A stretch of DNA of 64,000 nt from Patiria miniata (Eukaryota; Echinodermata; Asteroidea; Valvatida; Asterinidae): the NCBI RefSeq assembly GCF_015706575.1, contig NW_024037072.1:501001-565000 (forward strand). The letters run 5' to 3'. The notes under the pieces were generated by a model. It saw only the letters and a program-made list of their open reading frames with translations, ran no database searches and had not been told where the DNA came from. Positions 49,571 through 60,103 of this stretch are shown here, one piece after another; position 1 is the stretch's first letter, and the number at the start of each line of letters is the position of its first letter. The translations under genes and the position numbers were made by a program.

Positions 49571-52500
49571 GTACCTGTTTTTTTGTCACTCCCATGTAAA
49601 TCCTTCACAAAACCTACTCACAGCCCCGTAGCCAGCCCTGAGCGTCAGGGGGGCCAAAGTACCAACTAGGTGGGCCCATGGGGCCAATTGCTCGCCAAGG
49701 GGGGCCCGGCCCCACCAGCCCCCCTCCCCCTTGACTGACGGGCCTGCCTACTCATTACCCCCTCCAACCATCCAAACCCAACCCCAAACTCAATTTTCCA
49801 GCCAATGTAACTGAATTGCAACTCCTGAATCTGGTATATTACCAGGAACATATGAAATCAGATTTTATAAGCAGACGCAAATTTGCTTCCGAAGTTTCCA
49901 AGAAATGTTTCCTCACATGTTTTTTAAGACGTACATGTGTCAGCAAGGTTTATTCAATTATTTAACGGAACAGGTGAGGAACAGCCTTGATAATGAACGG
50001 TTAGATCGCCTTCACAAACTGATTACCCCACAAATGCCAGTCAAGTGTCACAGGGCTGTCAGGCAATTGTGGACTGATTGCTAGTTTATCTTGTTAAGTC
50101 TTCCTTGAGGCTGATTTATACTTCGGCTTTTGGGAAAAAAGAAAGAAAAAGCAAACAAACAGAAGGATTAAATTTAAATCAAAAGGATCAGCCGTCACAC
50201 ACGGCATGTTAAATTGCACAATTGACATGTCTAGGAACCTTGTCCAAATTCCGCGGCTTGGAAAATATGGAAACCATTTGCTTCAACCTAACATTTTTTT
50301 GTCCCTAGAGATATTAATGAAGAATTTTCCTGTAATTTATTTTTGCTCTTTGAGGTAATTCCAAGAAAGAGCCGATGATAAGAGGACACTTCCCTTTTTG
50401 GGAATATTATGTTTCAATATCAGTTACATTTAGTGGTGGTCTCTTTTGGGAATTTCAAGTCCATTATTTATTTTCAGAAAGCTGGTCTGGGGCAAATATA
50501 TTGCCAACCAAGATGCCATGCAGTTCTTCCTTGTGTCCGGTAATCAATTCAATGAAAGTGGGCCCTCATGTCCTCTATTTGGTTGGATTTTGCCCGTAAA
50601 TGTTCTGAAAAGAAACAATTGTGCATCGAAAGAGCACCATTGGTTGAATGCGACACTCGTGTGAGTGGAACCCCCCCCCCCTCATGGTGTTCATGTATGC
50701 AACTGATCAGTGACCCCAACCGCACTATCAAAACAACAGAATTAAACAGTTCAGAAAAGTATGTCGATTGAAACAGTGGTCAAAACACAGGATATAATCC
50801 TGATGCTGATAAATGAGATAAAATAAGGGCAAAGGGACATTAGGAAGCTTTTTGCCATTTTTCAAATCTAGGCGTCATGAGCAGGTTTGGCTTCAGGCTC
50901 CAGCCTCTTGATTTTAGGCCCCTGGATTTTGAGATACAGGCTCAGTACTGGAACAGTTTTTGCTGTGGGAATGTTAAATACTGTAATACAAAGCCAAAGT
51001 CTTTCCAATTGGTTGAAACATGTAAAGCTTACAAATGGTTGTAAAGAAACAATGGAAGACTGGAATGAAGTCAACATTTCAGAAATGGCTGTAATAGTCT
51101 TAGTAGTGCTATTTAAGGTTTGGTTAAAGAAGAGATTTTCAAGGACTTAGGAAATGTGATTCCAACCCAAATAGACTTGGAGCTCCATTCTCGACATCAC
51201 TGTGTGAGCAGTGTTTTGATTGGTCCAAAGTTGAGGCAATTTATTATCGCCGGCCAGCAAGCGTAATGGAAGCATTAATGTGAAACTTACCCGACAGAAT
51301 CACCTTCAACCGCTATCCATCCGTCATGGTTACGTGGATTTTATTGGGTCAGCCACGCAAACTGATTGCTTTGCCTTGTTACCCTGCTCAGTCCATCAGG
51401 CTGCCTTCGGCTAAAATAAACCTCCCTCCAGTATCTGAGGAATGCCCCATGCCTCCTTGTAACACTCTCCTCGTCTTGGGCCGTCACAATCCCAGATATT
51501 TTTGTTGGGAGAATTCCGACATGTGTTGAGACTGGCTTGCATTAATGTCATCAGAGAAAGAGCGCGACCCTGCTGGTCCTGTCAAATGAGTGATAGCGAT
51601 TGCTAGGGTCAAGAGCATGGATGCTGCAAATGTCTGAAATGAATTTGAAAACTGGTTATTGAAGTGCTTGTTTAAAGGTGTAGATGACATGTAGACACGT
51701 ATACATATGATCAAGAGCTGAAATCTCACTGGTACAGTCACCATCAAATGTCAGCCTCTAGTTTTCCTGATTTGAGGGTAGATAGTTGATATTTGGAAGG
51801 TATTGGAACTATTATGAGGCGAAGCCGAGGAAACTAGTTTCAATACCCTGCGGAGTTAACATTGGCCATCCACCCTCAAACCAAAATCAGAAAACCGATA
51901 GCAAGTACTTTTTTGTATATGCCTTGTGCACATGTGCGTTTGGCATGTTTGGGGTGCAGATTAAAAGTGCCATTGTAGGAAAGCAAATGGGTTTGAAACC
52001 ATTCGTTCATCCGTAGACTTTGAACCCAACCAGAACAAAGGATTAGTGATGTTCCTTTACTAGTTAAATAGAAATGGTCTTGTTTCTTCATCATTTTTCA
52101 GGAAGTGGATTTTTAATAAATCAGATCTGCCCCCTTTTTTCTTCGAAATTTTCTGCGGTAGCAAAAATTATTACAGAGTACCAGAGCGTCAGCTCTGATA
52201 ATTGCAGCAATTGCAATTTCCTGGGAGCGACATTTGATTTGTGCACCTATATTTTCAGCTTGTCAATATTGGCCCTGACTAGTTTTAATTGGCCTGGGCA
52301 AACAGATGTCAACATAGTAAGCCTTAATTGGCGGCCCGCCCCAAACGTATTGATGATGATTGGACCCACATTGTACGCCGAACGTGTTGGCACGTAATCG
52401 TCAAGGACTTTCACAGGAAGCGCTTTTTGAAAAATTGTGTCGCGATAATTGCAATCACATGGGAACAACGAAATGGCTAGCAAATGCTTCACACACTTCA

Positions 52501-52589
52501 GTGTTCATTTGTATTGTTACTTATGAAGGAGACAGCCACTGTATAAAAATAGATCTAGGGCTGGTTCAATCATGGGGGAAGGACAAAAT

Positions 52590-53070
52590 ATTTAACCCCG
52601 TAATAGTTCCCCAGGAGTACGGTACCCTGCTAAATCCAACACAGTCCGACGGTTACTCATAGTTTCCTGCTCAATCCAACACAGTCAAACACAATACAAC
52701 ATACCAAGTTGTTGGGTACCTGAAAATATAAAATGACTGCTGCTCAATCCTACAGAATCCAACTGCCTTATTTTTCTGTTGCCTGCTGAGTCCAACAGAA
52801 TGTAACACAATCCAACTGTCCATATTATTGGTTGCCTGCTGAATCCAACTGAGTCCAACTTGGCGTTATTTACTAGCACCCAACAGAATCTGACTATGAA
52901 TGTTTTCTGTTGCCTGCTTAATCCAACAAATTCCAACTATGTTCCCTTTAAGTTACATACTAAATCCAGCAGATTTCAACAGGTACACAAGGGATTTACT
53001 GCTCAGTTCCATCAGGATCCAACAGAGATGTAGAATAGTCGAATCCTGTTGGATTCAGCAGGGTTAAAAT
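52590..53070 (+). repeat. Minisatellite of TCCAACAGAATCCAAC-like units
   Basis: Units TGCTGAGTCCAACAGAATCC and similar recur about every 45-60 bp for 480 bp, often after TTCTGTTGCC. The inverse complement motif TGTTGGACTC also occurs at about 44960-45015. Confidence 0.75.
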
Positions 53071-55562
53071 ATTTTCAATTTGGCCTGAGATTTCAGATAC
53101 ACAGATCCATGTCTGTAATTCCAGTCATAAATCCCCGTCCAATTAAAAAAAATAATAATAAAAAATAACAATCCCTATTTATTTTTACTTGTTTTTGGTT
53201 TGTTTATGAACATTGTTGGTATTTTTGGTGGTGGGCGAGTTATTATAAGCCTTGACATTTTTTTGTCAGTTTTTGAACTACATGTACATTCTTTAAATTA
53301 GAATCCAACCCTTTAATCAAAGTTTTACAAAAATCACATCAATCTCGCAAAATGAATTTGATCGAAATTTGACAGATGGCTGTCTTCCATTCCCATTCCC
53401 ATTGTACAATTGTACAATGGCTCAGCATTCCTGTTCAAGTTGAAGCAAGCCTTACAGCGTGCTTACAGTAACAGAATCTGGGGTCACTCTTTCTTGCTAG
53501 CAGGAACCGGCAGTTACTAGTGTAGATCACATGACATAACTTGAACGCTCGATTGGCTTAGTTGTGGCAATATTAGCCAAGAACTATTACCGATCCTGAA
53601 GGGAGTGAAAAACAATATGGACAATGTGAGATAAAGAAACACGTGATCAGTGAGGCTCTCTCTGTACAAGTGGTTTTACATTCCACTGATTCTAGGCAAA
53701 ACTAGATTGAAAAATTTCAGGTCGTTAAGAATTTTGTATCTTGGGTTGTATGATTCTTTTGTCATTTCGAAAAAAGTTTGATATTTGAGTTAAATTTTGT
53801 CCTTAATGCGAGAAGAAGTTAGAATGAAGACATTGACAAATTGGGACCACCAACAGAGAGATGGATAGCTCATATAAGTAGAGGATCGGTACATGTAGGG
53901 TGTGACTTCTGTCATTTGTGTTAACCTTAACTTAAAAATAGTTGTTTATCGTCAACTAAACAAAAAGTCACTAAAACTGCTCACAACCATTATAGACATA
54001 GTTCAAAAGAACACTTTAAAACAAAGAGCAACAGAAACGACTGCTCTCAATTTAAAAAAGAAAATCAACCCAATTGTATTTCATGACTGAGGATTTATTG
54101 TGCCTCATATGAAGCATTATTGGAAATGACCATTATTGCCATCATTATCCCTTTCATATTAAATGAAAGTTATTGCAGATGGAATTGCTTTAAACTGAAG
54201 CTATTCACAAAGTACACACTACCTTCATATTGTCCGCTGTACCGTTTTATGGATTATATTAAAAGGGACTTGGTTAACGTTTTGTTTGATGAGGCATTTG
54301 CAAGGACGGCCGATAACTTGATCAGGGCTCCTCACATAAATGTGTACCTAAAATTGGCTTATGTGAAGTCGTGGATGCATATTAAGGGAATTGCCTGTAG
54401 CGCCAACTACATGACGGTAATTGTGATTGAAAGCCGGTTTAGATAGCGAAAAAGTACACTGACCTTTGTCTGTGCATGGAATAGAACTGTTATTTAGATA
54501 TCAATTTCAGCGTTGCTTTGTTTCTGTTGTCAATTGCTGTTTACTCCAATGCAACATCCAGACTGTTGAATTTGACACTGGCAATTTTGCAGATGAATAT
54601 GTTGATGATTTCTTTAGGCACGTGCAGTGATCATTTCACTTCCACTTTCTTTGCTTCTGAGTTTTTAATATTTGAAGTACACACTGGCAAAGTGTAGGCG
54701 AGTGTATAACTAATAATTCAGTGGCATGGCCTGTCTTTGTCACCGTTGTGCACTTTTTAATTGGATTGTTATTAGGTTTCGCAGAGATAATTTGTGTAAA
54801 TTAATGATCATTTATTTATTAACTCTTCTCCTATCCTCTTTAATTTTGTATAATAGATTTGACCTTACAGTCGTAATAAAGTGTCCATCTTTAGTCGCCA
54901 CAGGCAATAAATGCAATCATTTATTTCTGAGCTCATTTTTTCTTCTTCATATTTTGTAATTTGTTCATTCAAAATCAGTCACTTACCTTGCACAGAAATT
55001 ACAAAATGTAATTCATCACAAGTCGTTTCTCTCACATTCTTTTTCTTATATCAAAAGGAAGTTTTCATGAAAATTTGTTTTAGTATGTCATCTTTTTTGT
55101 GTGTGTTACTTCTTTCTGGGAAAAACAATGTATGGTGCATCCACTTTTTTTTTTGGAGGGGGAGGGGGACTTTTTTTAATCCCACGTTTTGACTGTGGTG
55201 ATATGTATGTGGCTTATTTGCGAGTAGTATAATACGTGTGTAAATGGCACCATCAACGTCAAAATAGTCTGGTCCCTCCCCAAAAAAGATTGTTTTTCTG
55301 CGACCAAAAATTTGGGGCAACATTTTTAAAAACAAATTAAAACTTGTGAGCCCCCGACCCTCCCCCAGCCAAATCCTGGGTGCACCGCTGAATACCAGTA
55401 TGATCATTCCAATGCCATGTACTCCGTTTGATTGTTTTTTTTTTCATCCTCAATTTTCAATTTTCCATAATCCTGGCAAGTTATATTCTGGAAAATCTCT
55501 TCATGCAGGGGCTAAAGTGCCTGTAGACCAATCCAGGCATGTTTTCAATTCTATCACGGTGG

Positions 55563-55694
55563 CCCCCTTCAATGGCTAAGGTATTGTGCTAGCTATTGTT
55601 CAGATAATCTGTCTCAGGGCTGTTGTTTAGATAATCTGTCTCAGGGCTGTTGTTTATACATTAGCGCGCACAATGATTTATCCATTGAAGGGGG
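55563..55694. repeat. Small inverted-repeat unit around a 27-bp tandem duplication
   Basis: CCCCCTTCAATGG (55563-55575) has its exact inverse complement at 55682-55694. Between them AGATAATCTGTCTCAGGGCTG (part of a 27-bp unit) is perfectly duplicated at 55602-55628 and 55629-55655. It ends 115 bp before the exon acceptor at 55810. Confidence 0.75.
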
Positions 55695-55809
55695 TTTAGT
55701 GAGCATACGATACAGTGATCACATACCTGGGTTTGTCTGTATTAGGACATTGGCTCATGAGTACATCAATTTTAACTGTTTGTCCTTTGCTTTGTCCTCA
55801 ATCCTACAG

Positions 55810-55996
55810 ATTCTTAATCGGTCGGGAGAAGGACAGCGAGAACAGTGAAGTGGCTCAGCTCATCTCCCAATCTCTACAGAACGACAAAAACATGAGGGAA
55901 ACCACTCCGGTAGAAAGCCCTCCCGAGTCAATGGTATGGCCCTATAACTACAACAGCTATAGCCCCTCCTCTCTCTTCAGGAGAGCCAATGGCTTT
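55810..55996 (+). CDS. PPP1R9: PPP1R9 exon: end of PDZ domain and following linker
   Basis: The acceptor is AATCCTACAG and the donor TTT|GTGAGT. Its first base completes the arginine of VRF, then 62 codons follow. FLIGREKDSENSEVAQLISQ is the last PDZ strand and the conserved helix-like segment after it (EVAQLISQxL is a strong family hallmark). SLQNDKNMRETTPVESPPESM is a less conserved linker. The last 21 codons, from VWPYNYN to RRANGF, are Tyr/Ser/Arg-rich and I do not recall them in vertebrate family members. An internal GTATGG at 55934 would remove exactly those codons without a frame change. The exon ends in phase 0, matching the next exon. The downstream GTGAGT is the stronger donor. Confidence 0.92.
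55934..55996 (+). other. PPP1R9: Possible alternative 5' splice-site segment (21 codons)
   Basis: ATG|GTATGG at 55933/55934 and TTT|GTGAGT at 55996/55997 are both in phase 0, so either can join the exon at 57900 in frame. Using the first would drop a 21-residue segment rich in Tyr, Asn, Ser and Arg that lies outside the family's conserved blocks. The upstream site is a weaker match to the donor consensus, so the long form is probably the main one. Confidence 0.35.
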
Positions 55997-57899
55997 GTGA
56001 GTATATGGTCACATGTGGCATGATGGACACGCCTGTGGATGGTTGCTGTGGTGACGTGCCTGTGATGTACCTTGGTAGATGGATTACGTTGGATTGCGTT
56101 GGCTCGTGTGCAACTTTTGAAAAAAGGAGTTCCGTTGAAAATATTCCTTTGATGTTGATGCATGTTGTCAATATATTTCTGCATGCCATGTTAAGCACTG
56201 TCGATATCAGAATTGTCAAAAATTGATATATCGGAAATCTAATATTGAAAATATTCGATTATTGATTATCCCATATAAAAGTTAAACACTTTGATTAAAA
56301 AACAAAACAATCTTAAGTCCCAAGTTTCCACGGCTTTCTCTGGAGCATATTGCTCAAACTTTAAAACAAATCTCAGCACTAAGAGTTTGCCCAGAACAGG
56401 CGTTTTTTTTATATGTTTTTTTATAGTTTTACATTGGGGGAGACCGTGAATTCTAGCGAATGCAGAGCACAAAGCGCAGCCACTTGGCATTTCACGATGT
56501 TTTTATTTTGGGGCACAAGTTGCCACCGACTTTATTTCATTATACAGCAAACGATAAATACAAAGTAAAAACATAAATGGGAGATTTATTTCGACAAAAA
56601 TTTCGATATATCGATGGTGCTTATGTCATGTTGTTATGTTCAACTCCCTGATGATTGTTAGTATTATCCAGAATTGAAAAAAAAAAGACGTAGCCATCTT
56701 GTCATTTTGCCCAGAAAGCCATTTGCACTTAATGAAAGCACGTGTTGGCCTTGTTCTGGAGGTAATCATTTTAACCTGTCCACCGCCCTCTGTTGTTTTT
56801 TGTTGACAAAAATAACAACTCTGAGTATTGCAAACAGGCCCCAAGTCTGAAGTTGTTAATGGGTTATAGAAGTACATGGTCATGTCAGCCTTGATTAATG
56901 AAGGAATTCTGTAATAATTAATTCCTCAGTACCCCTAACTCAAACCACAGAGCTTTAGCTGACAATAAATTTTTAACTTAAATTTGTTTTTAATTGTCAA
57001 AATCCCCTTTGAATGTTTGTCTTGGGAGGGATGTCATGGGTATAAATTAGCACCTTGAGTACCTAATTGTTGGTAAATACGTGTGCTTTGTAAGACTCCG
57101 GTATTATCATTATTCCTACAAATGTACTTTTAGGGAGACACGTTAGCGTAGAAAATTCGGTAGTAGGGAGACACGGGCTTAATAGGGAGACACCTAGGTG
57201 TCTCCCTATTGGCGCAGCCCCCCTTTAGAGACAAAATTTTGCTGTCGCAATTGGGTTATATTTGTTGCTCGTGGTCTAATTAGTAAAAATACCGAAATTC
57301 GTGGAAAAAGGACAAGGGAATATTGGGTTAGGGCACATTTAAATCGGAAAATTTTTGTGCACAAGTCTGTGGGAAAGTCTCCATATTGCCCCATTGCCGG
57401 TAATTATTATTACTACTATTATTTCTAAGTTACGCAAAGGTACATGTATGCATTATACCAAAAAACACCTCTTTTTTTTAATGAGGAAAATAATACAGAC
57501 ATGCTGGGCGCATGAGAATTACATGTAGGAAGTGGTTTAACTTGTTGTATTGCTCTGTACTCTTGATGTTTTTGTTTTAAATTTTGTTTACTTTACTTTT
57601 GTTGTTGTTTGCTTCAGTATATTTAAACGTTTATTAAAAGTAATCATTGATGATTATCAGTGTTTCATTGGGTTAATTGGATGGAGAGGGACTTTTAATG
57701 TTTTGTATTCTTTTACAAAACTATGGCTAACTAGTCCTGTTTTTAGTTTGCTTTTATGAGGGGTTTAGTTTCATTGTGATTTACGGTATATGAATAGCTT
57801 CCCTTGGTAGAGATAAATGCAACCATTCATGAATACCGAGCAAGCTGCTAATCTCTTATTCTTTGGTTTATACTTGTGTGTTTACCATTCCCCATCCAG
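55997..57899 (+). other. PPP1R9: PPP1R9 intron, phase 0 (1.9 kb)
   Basis: It runs from GTGAGT to CCATCCAG after a pyrimidine-rich stretch. It contains the retroposon-like repeat with a GGGAGAC palindrome (57131-57426). Elsewhere it is AT-rich, with no open frame that resembles a protein and no further exon-like block in phase 0. Confidence 0.88.
57131..57426 (+). mobile_element. Retroposon-like repeat with GGGAGAC palindrome and (ATT)n tail, copy 1
   Basis: Three TAGGGAGACAC units lead into a perfect 30-bp palindrome at 57181-57210 (AATAGGGAGACACCT and its inverse). The body contains ATTGGGTTATATTTGTTGCTC and GGGCACATTT. The far end is CCCATTGCCGG followed by an imperfect ATT/ACT triplet tail. 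A related copy lies inverted at 16741-16995, and each copy carries a triplet tail at the same end, which suggests 3' tails of a retroposon. The type is uncertain, since GGGAGAC also recurs in inverted form near the other end. Confidence 0.65.
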
Positions 57900-58151
57900 C
57901 CATCACCAGATGATGACGACATGAAGCTGGACACCCTCAACGAGTCCTCAGAAGGTGACGAGGATAGCCGATTGGTCATTGACACGTTTGATCTGGACGA
58001 AAGCCTTAGCAGTGATTCAGCCAGCAAGCCCACATCACCGTCGTCTGACCAGGCACCAGACCATGCACTGGCTGATATGAGGGTCAAACTGAAGGAAGCA
58101 CAGTACAAGAACGCTGTGGCTGAGGCTGAGATTGCCAAGCTGAAAATACAG
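57900..58151 (+). CDS. PPP1R9: PPP1R9 exon: acidic/serine linker and start of the coiled coil
   Basis: The acceptor is CCCATCCAG and the donor CAG|GTAGGA, phase 0 at both ends, 84 codons. The first part, PSPDDDDMKLDTLNESSEGD, is acidic and continues into a Ser/Asp-rich region (FDLDESLSSDSASKPTSPSS) with several possible casein-kinase-2-type or proline-directed phosphorylation sites (inferred). The last 29 residues (LADMRVKLKEAQYKNAVAEA and EIAKLKIQ) form an amphipathic helix. They match the family's KHAVxEAEIxxLK motif, where the long C-terminal coiled coil used for homo- and hetero-dimerisation begins. The coiled coil is cut by the donor and must continue on an exon beyond 64000. A 181-aa open frame on the opposite strand is only a shadow of this exon. 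Confidence 0.93.
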
Positions 58152-58400
58152 GTAGGATAGGTACTAGACATGAACTGAAGGTTTTCTTGTACCGCCAGAG
58201 TATTATGCACTACAGGTAGACATGTACTAGACATGTACATTGCACTAACAGGTAGGCACAGAACACTTACAAAACTTGAGCAAGAACTATCTTGATAGTT
58301 GGACACGTCTACTGACCATTTGCAACCAGCTTGCCAAAGTTGTTCACATCGCTGATTACAGTATCCATGCGCATCAAGGGACGTTTTGATCATTGTTTAA

Positions 58401-58920
58401 AGGGAATGTACATCATTCGCTTTTGCTGTAATTTTCGGAAATGAACTATTTGAGGGCTTATAATAGATCAAATATTGTTACACTGACATGTTTGAAGTTT
58501 TGTGTTCGAAAATGCTGGAAAAACCATGAAAAACAAAAATGTTCAAGTAGTCTGGTTCCCTGACTCCACAAAAGATAAAATGAATCAATTTATAGATAAT
58601 GAAAAATTGTAAGGCAAGGTAACCAATCTAGCTGGCCTGCACCCGTTCATGAACATGTAACCAATAGCAAACAAAATTTGGACTGAAAAAATGGTAAATT
58701 TGGAGTAGTATTTGAAAAATAGTTAGGTTTTTCCAACGCTGGTCGGCCGACCACCGTTGGAAATGTATACAAAAATACCATTTTCTTGAAAATGACTTCA
58801 CACCAGGTGCCATAATTTTACAAGATGCTTGATACTGTCATTTACCAACATCCTAGTAAGGTATTTTGTAAAAACTTGGTAGTTTTATTTTTCGATGTTT
58901 GCAAATGTTGTATATTCCCT
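58401..58920 (-). mobile_element. TTAA-flanked MITE, family 1, copy 5 (inverted)
   Basis: The body is 520 bp, begins AGGGAATGTACATCATTCGC, ends GCAAATGTTGTATATTCCCT, and has TTAA on both sides (58397-58400 and 58921-58924). The central near-palindrome is CGCTGGTCGGCCGACCACCG. It lies 249 bp after the last visible exon. Confidence 0.82.
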
Positions 58921-59135
58921 TTAAACTAGAGATGTTCACACTGTGCTGTTAGTGCACAGGCGTAAGTTACCTGACCAATCAACACTAGTCGACCTATGGT
59001 CCATGATTGAGCTTGCACTATAGGTAGGGCTGGATACTACATAAGTTCTGTTCTCTTTGGATAGGCTGTGCAATATGCCAGACAGAGAACCACACGTGTA
59101 CAATGCTAGGTTAATTTGGTAGAAGTATGACGATG

Positions 59136-59222
59136 GGCTGGATAGCTCACTTGGTAGATCACCAGAATGGTGTTTGCAGGTCATCAGTTCAAATCTTCGA
59201 ATAAGTCAACTTTTTTTGGTTC
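59136..59222 (+). mobile_element. tRNA-derived SINE, second copy
   Basis: It has GGCTGGATAGCTCACTTGGT (A box), CAGTTCAAATCTTCG (B box, degraded) and a tail with CAACTTTTTTTGGTTCAG. It shares head and tail design with the copy at 63189 but is more diverged. It lies between two TTAA MITEs. Confidence 0.6.
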
Positions 59223-59261
59223 AGTGGAATATTAATTTAGACATTATTGACAATCATTTAA

Positions 59262-59805
59262 ATCCCGAGTCCATCATTTGCAGCTATCCAAAAAGTAACT
59301 GGCGTAATTATTGTTGAAAAACATACTTGGTTGAAAGATAGTATAAGGGGACTAAACTCCCTGTGAAATTATTCTTTCTGGCAAGCTGTCATTCTGAAGA
59401 AATCAACAAAAGAAGGCCTTTCCAACGATGCGTCTTAAGAAGCACCATTGGAAATTTCCATTAGTAGTTCATTATTTTATTCGGCGAAGCGCGCACAAGC
59501 CTTGACACGATGCACACGCGCGTGCGGTTGCTATAATTCGTCGGATCGGTGCGCGACATCGCGTAGCTGCAATCGGCTCAGTGAGAACGTGTCTCGGACG
59601 CTGAATTCAGGCCCAATTCAAAACATGATCCAGCAACTTTTGATTTGAAATCGAGATCCTAGAATGCTGTTTTTCTCGAAATATACAGCTGAAGCTGAGC
59701 TGAAACTTCATCAGGTTAGTTGTTCAGCACCCTTCTTTAGATTTTGAGCACTTTTGTTGCTTCAAATGAGCAAAATGCAGAAATTACAAATGATGGACTA
59801 TAGCT
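59262..59805 (-). mobile_element. TTAA-flanked MITE, family 2, copy 2 (inverted)
   Basis: It is the inverted relative of the element at 23904-24391. It begins at a TTAA (59258-59261) with GTCCATCATTTGCAGC and ends CAAATGATGGACTATAGCT before TTAA (59806-59809). It shares the segments CTGAAGCTGAGCTGAAACTTC and the central CGATGCGTCTTAAGAAGCACC, which is here an imperfect palindrome. It is 544 bp and somewhat longer in the GC-rich centre. Confidence 0.8.
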
Positions 59806-60039
59806 TTAAAACTTTATTCACCAGTACCTCACAGTCCATCCAGGAGATAGATGAATTCAATATTAGCATCCAACCTGAGCCTATCAGCGCTAATCATTGT
59901 AGGACACCGTGGACCTTTTCTTTTATTTTACTCCTCATCACAAAAAGAAACATTGTGCCCTCAAATTAAGGAATTGAGATGAGAATGTGTACATCCCCAT
60001 TTAAACCAAGTCTCCAGTTCAAAGAAGACAACAGAAGAG

Positions 60040-60103
60040 TTTAAATCTCCCTTATTTTAATTCACTCCAGTCTTTAAATCTCCCTTATTTTAATTCACTC
60101 CAG
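60040..60103 (+). repeat. 31-bp direct duplication
   Basis: TTTAAATCTCCCTTATTTTA (start of the 31-bp unit ending CACTCCAG) occurs at 60040-60070 and 60073-60103, separated by TC and otherwise identical. Confidence 0.85.

Larger units (their letters stand above)
27300..55809 (+). other. PPP1R9: PPP1R9 intron, phase 2 (28.5 kb)
   Basis: It runs from GTAAGA to CCTACAG. It holds a GGCCCA-rich repeat (27335-27870), a complete hAT-type element (28659-29646), two diverged TTAA MITEs (38606-39091 and 45729-46210), and a TGGGCTC MITE (47819-48084). It also holds a perfect 37-bp tandem duplication (41721-41794), a C/A-rich low-complexity tract (49255-49570), a TCCAAC minisatellite (52590-53070) and a small inverted-repeat unit (55563-55694). 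A GC-richer open stretch of unknown meaning lies at 38150-38340. In the remainder (about 29700-37300, 39100-45700, 46250-47800, 48100-49250, 49600-52550 and 53100-55550) I see no gene, only AT-rich sequence with short homopolymers and poly-G tracts at 30399-30421 and 36141-36173. Confidence 0.88.
3893..58151 (+). other. PPP1R9: Internal part of a neurabin/spinophilin (PPP1R9) gene, five exons
   Basis: Five exons at 3893-4025, 21633-21753, 27195-27299, 55810-55996 and 57900-58151 join with phases 0/1, 1/2, 2/2, 2/0 and 0/0 and give 266 uninterrupted codons. The joined protein runs from the segment just after the PP1-docking motif, through one PDZ domain, an acidic/serine-rich linker and into a coiled coil. 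This order is diagnostic of neurabin and spinophilin, scaffolds that target protein phosphatase 1 to actin-rich sites such as synapses and cell junctions. The actin-binding N-terminus, the PP1 RVxF core, most of the coiled coil and both gene ends are not in the window. Many invertebrates have one such gene while vertebrates have two, so I do not choose between PPP1R9A and PPP1R9B. Confidence 0.95.

Noticed and set aside
57848..58393. 181-codon open frame on the minus strand
   Set aside because: It overlaps the PPP1R9 exon at 57900-58151 and owes its length to that exon's composition. The + strand frame matches a known protein.
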